A stretch of DNA of 20,138 nucleotides from Mesolinea sp964536465 (lineage in GTDB: Bacteria; Chloroflexota; Anaerolineae; Anaerolineales; Anaerolineaceae), in contig CAZHXQ010000029.1 of assembly GCA_964536465.1 (NCBI GenBank), positions 1 to 20,138 on the forward strand. Direction: 5' to 3'. Below are positions 15,540-20,138 of the stretch, one piece after another. Position numbers and translations under genes: made by a program. Numbering within the stretch: the stretch's first letter is position 1; each line of letters opens with the position of its first letter. The notes beneath the pieces are model-generated. The model saw only the letters and a program-made list of their open reading frames with translations. It was not told the origin of the DNA and ran no database searches.

Positions 15540-15781
15540 CAGACAGACGAGGGCTTGTCTGGACCTGCCGCTGCAGAACCTCAGGCCCTTCAATCGCGCT
15601 GTTGGTCGCCCTCAGTGAGTTTGCCTCTCTTACACAACCCTCATTTTTACCGAACCAGCATGATAAAATGAGACTGTCATTAGCCTGAGGGATTTGATTT
15701 AATTAATTGGTCTTGATTATAAGAAATCAGTTCGGCCCTTAAAGCTTTTGTTTTAGTTGAAACCACAGAACAGGAGTCCTC
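15540..15781 (+). promoter_or_regulatory. intergenic region with candidate pgm promoter
   Basis: This is a 242-bp gap. At its left end CAGACA (15540-15545) and TGTCTG (15556-15561) can form a short hairpin without a T tract, at best a weak terminator. The best promoter is TTGATT (15694-15699), 18 bp, TATAAG (15718-15723). A second -10-like TAAAAT lies at 15664-15669. The mRNA would carry a leader of about 50 nt. No open frame of note is present. Confidence 0.4.
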
Positions 15782-17419
15782 ATGAGCCTTCATCCCCTTG
15801 CTGGCAAACCCGCACCGATCGAATATCTCGCCAACATTCCCCGCCTCGTTTCCGCCTACTACACCCAGCGCCCCCAACCAGGTGACCCCACCCAACAGGT
15901 TTCCTTTGGCACATCCGGTCACCGCGGTAGTTCCCTGACTGCCAGCTTCAATGAAGACCATGTCGCGGCCATAACCCAGGCTATCATCGAATATCGTAGG
16001 GGCGAAGGCATCACTGGTCCTCTCTTCATGGGTATGGACACCCACGCCCTTTCTGAGCCGGCTCTTTATACCGCCATCGAAGTTTTCGCAGGCAATGGGG
16101 TCGACATTCGCATTCATCAGGATCATCGCTACACACCTACCCCGGTAATCTCGCACGCCATATTGACTTTCAACCAGGCTTACCCTGAAACTCTGGCTGA
16201 CGGTGTGATTATTTCACCCTCCCACAACCCCCCCGAAGACGGCGGCTTTAAGTACAATCCACCCAACGGCGGCCCGGCAGACACAGGCACAACCAGGTGG
16301 ATCCAGAACCGCGCCAACCAAATCATGGCCGACGGCATGAAAGATGTGCGCCGGATTTCGCTTCGTAAAGCCATGGCCGCATCCACCACCACCCAGATTG
16401 ACCTGCAGACTCCCTATCTCGAAGACCTCAGTAATGTCATCGATATGCAGGCGATTTCAGATTCCAAGATCCACATCGGCGTCGATCCACTGGGCGGTTC
16501 CGGCATCTATTATTGGCAGCAGATGGCAGATATGTATAAACTAAATTTGGACGTGGTCAACAAGCGTGTCGACCCGACCTTTGCTTTTATGACCCTCGAT
16601 CGGGACGGGAAAATTCGCATGGACTGCTCATCACCTTACGCTATGGCCGGTCTGGTCGCCATGAAAGACGATTTCGATATCGCCTTTGGCAACGACGTCG
16701 ATTATGACCGTCACGGCATTGTCACACCCAGCGTGGGCCTGATGGACCCGAATCATTACCTGACGGTCGCCATCTGGTATCTCTTCCAGAACCGTCCCGG
16801 ATGGTCAGAAGATGCCGCGGTCGGTAAGACGCTTGTCTCCAGTTCGATCATCGACAAAGTGGTCGAGAAAATCGGCCGCAAACTCTGCGAAGTGCCGGTT
16901 GGCTTTAAGTGGTTCGTGCCCGGCTTGCTCAGTGGCGAAATTGGCTTTGGCGGCGAAGAGAGTGCTGGCGCGTCTTTCCTGCGTAAGAACGGGACCACCT
17001 GGACCACCGACAAAGACGGTTTCATCCTCGACCTGCTGGCAGCCGAGATCCTGGCAGTCACCGGTAAAGACCCTGCTCAACACTACCAGGACCTCGAAAA
17101 AGAATTAGGTGGCAGCTGGTACTCGCGCCTGGAGGCTCCGGCAACCGTTGACCAAAAAACCATCCTGTCCAACCTCTCACCTGACCTGGTTGAAGCCAAG
17201 GTCATGGCTGGTGACCCCATCCTCGATAAATTGACCTCCGCCCCCTGTAATCACGCGCCCATCGGCGGATTGAAAGTGGTCACCCAAAACGGGTGGTTTG
17301 CCGCTCGCCCCTCGGGCACGGAAGACATATACAAAATTTACGCCGAAAGCCTCAAGAGCGCAAAACATCTGGCTCAGATTCAGGCAGAAGCACGCCAAAT
17401 TGTCGACTCCGTTCTCTAA
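15782..17419 (+). CDS. pgm: alpha-D-phosphoglucomutase
   Basis: A 545-residue phosphoglucomutase of the bacterial Pgm type, interconverting glucose-1-phosphate and glucose-6-phosphate in the cytoplasm. All four active-site loops are present. The phosphoserine loop is SPSHNPPEDGGFKYN with Ser147. The metal loop is GNDVDYDRHG with Asp305, Asp307 and Asp309. The sugar-binding loop is GFGGEESAGASF with Glu392 and Ser394. The phosphate-binding loop is RPSGTED (509-515). The N-terminal TSGHRGSS (44-51) is also characteristic. The length matches E. coli Pgm. AGGAG (15772-15776) 5 nt before the ATG fixes the start. It precedes a branching-enzyme-like GH13 gene, which fits a role in glycogen or other alpha-glucan metabolism; each gene has its own control region. 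Confidence 0.96.
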   Translation: MSLHPLAGKPAPIEYLANIPRLVSAYYTQRPQPGDPTQQVSFGTSGHRGSSLTASFNEDHVAAITQAIIEYRRGEGITGPLFMGMDTHALSEPALYTAIEVFAGNGVDIRIHQDHRYTPTPVISHAILTFNQAYPETLADGVIISPSHNPPEDGGFKYNPPNGGPADTGTTRWIQNRANQIMADGMKDVRRISLRKAMAASTTTQIDLQTPYLEDLSNVIDMQAISDSKIHIGVDPLGGSGIYYWQQMADMYKLNLDVVNKRVDPTFAFMTLDRDGKIRMDCSSPYAMAGLVAMKDDFDIAFGNDVDYDRHGIVTPSVGLMDPNHYLTVAIWYLFQNRPGWSEDAAVGKTLVSSSIIDKVVEKIGRKLCEVPVGFKWFVPGLLSGEIGFGGEESAGASFLRKNGTTWTTDKDGFILDLLAAEILAVTGKDPAQHYQDLEKELGGSWYSRLEAPATVDQKTILSNLSPDLVEAKVMAGDPILDKLTSAPCNHAPIGGLKVVTQNGWFAARPSGTEDIYKIYAESLKSAKHLAQIQAEARQIVDSVL

Positions 17420-17482
17420 CACTCGTGGAGTTGCCCCTGAGCTTAGCTTTGGCAGGCCGAGGCAGTGCAACCATATTTGAGC

Positions 17483-17520
17483 AATACAGGCGCATGTCCA
17501 ACCCGCCTGTATTTTAATTG
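17483..17520 (+). terminator. Rho-independent terminator of pgm
   Basis: AATACAGGCG (17483-17492) and CGCCTGTATT (17504-17513) form a perfect 10-bp stem with an 11-nt loop. TTAATTG follows, and with the two T residues closing the stem this gives a short T-rich tail. It lies about 65 nt after the pgm stop. Confidence 0.75.
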
Positions 17521-17551
17521 CCAGTTCGCATCTGTAACCTGCAAAACTTGT

Positions 17552-17588
17552 CCAAACTTGAAATTGCAGCATTAAAGTTTGGTATATG
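17552..17588 (+). promoter_or_regulatory. candidate promoter with inverted repeat before the GH13 gene
   Basis: CCAAACTT (17552-17559) and AAGTTTGG (17575-17582) are perfect 8-base inverted arms spaced by 15 bp. They cover the best promoter match, TTGAAA (17558-17563), 19 bp, TATATG (17583-17588). The spacing is longer than optimal, which suits an activator-dependent or repressible promoter. A regulator-binding role is inference. Confidence 0.4.
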
Positions 17589-17622
17589 ATTGAGTGTGCA
17601 TAACATTTATTGTCGAGGAAAT

Positions 17623-19431
17623 ATGAACTCAACTCAACCAAACCAAAAAAAACACAACGGCATGGGCTCAATCATCCATACAGGCGGTGTCGCCTTTCGT
17701 GTCTGGGCGCCCAATGCCGAAGCCGTTGAGGTCGTGGGCGACTTTAACCAGTGGCGCGAAGGCTCACACCTGCTCGAATCTGAAGGAAACGGAAACTGGT
17801 ATACCGACATACCCGCCGCAGAACCTGGTCAGGAATATAAATATATTATCCATTATCAGGGCAATCGTCTTTACCGTGTCGACCCATACTCGCGACAGGT
17901 CGTCAACTCTGTTGGCAACAGCGTGATTTACGATCCCAACAGTTTTGATTGGAAAGGCGACGAGTATAATCTCCTTCCCCATAACGAGTTGGTCATCTAT
18001 GAGATGCATATCGGTTCTTTTTCAACCAGCAAAAAAGGAAAAGCTGGAAATTTTCAAGAGGTTATCGACCGGTTTGACCATTTACAGCAGTTAGGCATCA
18101 ACGTCATTCAGATCATGCCGATCGCTGAATTCCCAGGCGATTATTCCTGGGGCTACAACCCCGCCAATGTCTTTGCGGTCGAATCCACTTATGGTGGGCC
18201 CAATGCCTACAAACACTTTGTCCGGGAGGCACACCGGGCCGGCTTTGCCGTGGTTCAGGATGTTGTCTACAACCATTTCGGTCCCAGTGACCTCGAACTC
18301 TGGCGGTTCGATGGCTGGCACGAAGGCGATTACGGAGGGATTTATTTTTACAATGACGACCGGGCTCTCACACCCTGGGGCGCCACCCGGCCAGACTACG
18401 GCCGACCAGAAGTGCGCCAGTTTATACGCGATAACGCTCTCATGTGGCTGAATGAATACCATGCCGACGGTCTGCGCCTGGATTCCACGCTCTATATGCG
18501 CACCCTGGATGGCAATGAAGCCAACCCGTTGCCAGAAGGCTTCGATCTGATGGCGGCAGTCAATGCCGAGATTCGCGATAAATATCCGCATGTGATTTTG
18601 ATCGCCGAGGACCTGCGTGTCAACCAGTCCATCACAGCTGACAGCAACGAAGGCGGGGCTGGCTTTCACGCCCAATGGGATGCCACCTTCGTCCATCCTA
18701 TCCGCGCGATGGTTGAATCGATTTCAGACGAAGACCGCTCGATGGATCAGCTCAGGGAAGCGATCACCTTTAGATACAACAACGATGCCTTCAAACGTGT
18801 CATTTACAGCGAAAGCCATGACGAAGTTGCCAACGGCAAGGCGCGCGTCCCACAGCAAATCGATCCCGGGAACCCCACCAGCTGGGTCGCCCAGAAACGC
18901 TCCACCCTGGCGGCTGGGCTGGTCTTCACCTCGCCGGGCATCCCTATGATCTTTCAGGGGCAGGAATTCCTCCAGGGCGACTGGTTCCGCGACAACGTGC
19001 CATTGGATTGGGCGAAAAACGAAAACTTTCACGGTATCACCCGCCTCTACCGCGACCTGATTCGGCTGCGCAGGAATTGGAACGACCATACTCGCGGTTT
19101 ACGTGGTCAGTTTGTGAATGTTTTTCACATCGACGAACAGCAAAAGATGCTCGCTTTTCAGCGTTGGGATCAGCACGGCAAAGGCGATGATGTGGTCGTG
19201 GTTGTCAATTTTGCCAACGAGTTCAAACAAGATTATCAGATCGGCTTCCCTGCAGAAGGCATCTGGAAGTTGAGGTTCAACAGCGATGCCAGCATCTACA
19301 GCGAAGTTTTTGCTAACACCGACAGCGCTGATGTGGAGGCCAAATCAGGTCAGAAAGACGGTCTCTCCTGCCATGCCGGCCTCAACATCGCCCCCTACTC
19401 CATGCTGATCTACAGCCAGGACGACCAATAG
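17623..19431 (+). CDS. CBM48-GH13 alpha-glucan branching-enzyme-like protein
   Basis: A 602-residue enzyme of glycoside hydrolase family 13, probably acting on glycogen-type alpha-glucans in the cytoplasm (no signal peptide). An N-terminal CBM48-like domain (about 18-105) contains FRVWAPNAEAVEVVGDFNQW. The catalytic barrel has DVVYNHFG (213-220), the nucleophile Asp287 in ADGLRLDST, the acid/base Glu329 in ILIAEDL, and Asp400 in SESHDEVANGK. SHDEV with GQEFLQGDWF (446-455) is closer to branching enzymes than to trehalohydrolases, which usually have NHDQIGN. A C-terminal beta domain follows. The exact specificity is not certain. GAGGAA (17615-17620) selects the ATG at 17623 over the upstream in-frame TTG at 17590. 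It lies next to pgm, whose product supplies glucose-1-phosphate. Confidence 0.9.
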   Translation: MNSTQPNQKKHNGMGSIIHTGGVAFRVWAPNAEAVEVVGDFNQWREGSHLLESEGNGNWYTDIPAAEPGQEYKYIIHYQGNRLYRVDPYSRQVVNSVGNSVIYDPNSFDWKGDEYNLLPHNELVIYEMHIGSFSTSKKGKAGNFQEVIDRFDHLQQLGINVIQIMPIAEFPGDYSWGYNPANVFAVESTYGGPNAYKHFVREAHRAGFAVVQDVVYNHFGPSDLELWRFDGWHEGDYGGIYFYNDDRALTPWGATRPDYGRPEVRQFIRDNALMWLNEYHADGLRLDSTLYMRTLDGNEANPLPEGFDLMAAVNAEIRDKYPHVILIAEDLRVNQSITADSNEGGAGFHAQWDATFVHPIRAMVESISDEDRSMDQLREAITFRYNNDAFKRVIYSESHDEVANGKARVPQQIDPGNPTSWVAQKRSTLAAGLVFTSPGIPMIFQGQEFLQGDWFRDNVPLDWAKNENFHGITRLYRDLIRLRRNWNDHTRGLRGQFVNVFHIDEQQKMLAFQRWDQHGKGDDVVVVVNFANEFKQDYQIGFPAEGIWKLRFNSDASIYSEVFANTDSADVEAKSGQKDGLSCHAGLNIAPYSMLIYSQDDQ

Positions 19432-19440
19432 CGCGATACT

Positions 19441-19490
19441 GGTTCTGAAACGGGTTCGCGGGCTGAACCCGACCGAACCTCTCGTCTTTT
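19441..19490 (+). terminator. probable terminator after the GH13 gene
   Basis: CGGGTTC (19451-19457) pairs with GAACCCG (19465-19471). The arms GGTTC (19441-19445) and GAACC (19475-19479) can extend the structure outside it. CTCGTCTTTTATAA follows, an imperfect T-rich tail. The position 10 nt after the stop codon fits a terminator. Confidence 0.55.
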
Positions 19491-19513
19491 ATAACGCCTC
19501 GCGCCGTCTCACT

Positions 19514-19531
19514 CCCCCTGCTAACAGGGGG
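19514..19531. repeat. GC-rich 7-bp hairpin
   Basis: CCCCCTG (19514-19520) and CAGGGGG (19525-19531) form a perfect stem with a CTAA loop. No T tract follows in either direction. It lies between the GH13 terminator and the FRG-gene promoter; the rest of this 183-bp gap holds no other recognised feature. It could be a dispersed hairpin repeat, which only a genome search would show. Confidence 0.5.
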
Positions 19532-19591
19532 GCTATCACGGAAATTGAGTAAAGTGGGCAGGAATTCCCACCCCAGTCCTGATTTATCGGT

Positions 19592-19603
19592 TAAAATAAC
19601 CCT
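19592..19603 (+). promoter_or_regulatory. -10 element ahead of the FRG gene
   Basis: TAAAAT (19592-19597) in the context GTTAAAATAACCCTATG lies exactly 6 nt before an ATG at 19604. That ATG opens only ATG-GTC-TGA, and the FRG gene starts 11 nt further at 19615 with no ribosome-binding site between. No clear -35 box is seen. Confidence 0.5.
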
Positions 19604-19614
19604 ATGGTCTGATC

Positions 19615-20138
19615 ATGCGCACCATAACAGCGACCCTCTCACCCGTGCTGGCTAAACATGTCGGGAACGACATGGTCAGAAGAGTTGCGCCCTATCCGAT
19701 TGACACCTACCCCCAGCTCGTACAAGAAGTCGCCAAACTGGCTTATCACAACCAAGACTTCCTGCTTTTCTACCGCGGGCAGGACCGTGATTATCTCAAC
19801 AAGGCCGCCACCAGCACTTATTACCCCACCATCTACCGCAAAGAGGTGCTGACAGCTCAAGAAGCCAGATTGCGCTTCGATATGCTCGAACTGGCAGAAC
19901 ATCTGCTTGTTGAAGCCTTCGATGCCGGTGACCTTGAAGCTCGCCAGGACGTCCGCCGTAAAAGCTATATCGCCTGGAGCATTCTGCAGCATTATGGCGT
20001 CTGTGACACGCCCCTGCTGGATCTAACCCGCAGCCTGCAGGCTGCAGCGACCTTCGCTCAGTACAACCATGAAGAAGAGCGCGGTATCGTTGCGGTTTTT
20101 GGCCTGCCCTACACCACCAACCGCATCACATACAACGG
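19615..20138 (+). CDS. FRG-domain protein (3' partial)
   Basis: The first 174 residues of a protein cut by the window end; the frame is open to the last base. It carries an FRG domain, named for its Phe-Arg-Gly motif and of unknown biochemical function. FYRGQ is at residues 52-56, and LQHYGVCDTPLLDLTRSLQAAATFA at about 124-148 includes the diagnostic QHYG and LLDLT segments. Family members occur in accessory and defence-related regions as well as ordinary chromosomes. The start is uncertain: the ATG at 19615 has no ribosome-binding site but lies just after a promoter-like -10 box, while the ATG at 19672 would still include the whole domain. A TAA at 19597 closes the frame upstream. No partner gene can be seen. 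Confidence 0.82.
   Translation, partial: MRTITATLSPVLAKHVGNDMVRRVAPYPIDTYPQLVQEVAKLAYHNQDFLLFYRGQDRDYLNKAATSTYYPTIYRKEVLTAQEARLRFDMLELAEHLLVEAFDAGDLEARQDVRRKSYIAWSILQHYGVCDTPLLDLTRSLQAAATFAQYNHEEERGIVAVFGLPYTTNRITYN

Overview
The window reads as chromosomal DNA of a bacterium, most likely a member of the Chloroflexota (Anaerolineae type). This taxonomic call is inference. It rests on two lipoproteins with long Thr/Pro linkers after the lipobox, a moderately GC-rich and densely packed gene order, and a bacterial NurA/HerA/Rad50 cluster. PriA and MarR argue against an archaeon. Bases 1-30 are not genomic: they match the 3' end of the Illumina TruSeq read-1 adapter, so the left edge is an assembly or trimming artefact. 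No tRNA, rRNA, CRISPR array, insertion sequence or phage gene was recognised.

Layout: (a) 33-2023, a 5'-truncated membrane-anchored LysM/M23 cell-wall peptidase, overlapped by a lipoprotein with a C39/papain-like domain. (b) 2043-4456, a MarR-type regulator with its own promoter and symmetric repeats, then a Memo-family protein and a second Thr/Pro-linker lipoprotein of unknown function. (c) 4471-8518, primosomal helicase PriA with two altered signature sites, then a sugar-porter-like MFS transporter. (d) 8583-9341 on the minus strand, a SIMPL-domain lipoprotein converging on the transporter across a terminator. (e) 9470-15539, a tight four-gene DNA-end-processing operon: nurA, a small HAS-barrel-like protein, herA and rad50/sbcC. 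(f) 15782-19431, alpha-phosphoglucomutase and a CBM48-GH13 branching-enzyme-like protein, a probable glycogen/alpha-glucan pair transcribed from separate promoters. (g) 19615-20138, the start of an FRG-domain protein cut by the window edge.

The most interesting block is (e). NurA nuclease, HerA translocase and Rad50 ATPase are coupled by overlapping or 1-nt-spaced genes, but no Mre11/SbcD nuclease is present. The extra 205-residue protein between nurA and herA appears to share the N-terminal barrel of the adjacent HerA, which suggests an adaptor or a hetero-oligomeric ring component.

A second theme is regulatory. Three + strand units carry the same module, GTTA(A/T)AATA-N5-ATG, which puts the predicted transcription start on an ATG. 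That suggests leaderless mRNAs or leaderless mini-ORFs ahead of the memo, nurA and FRG genes.
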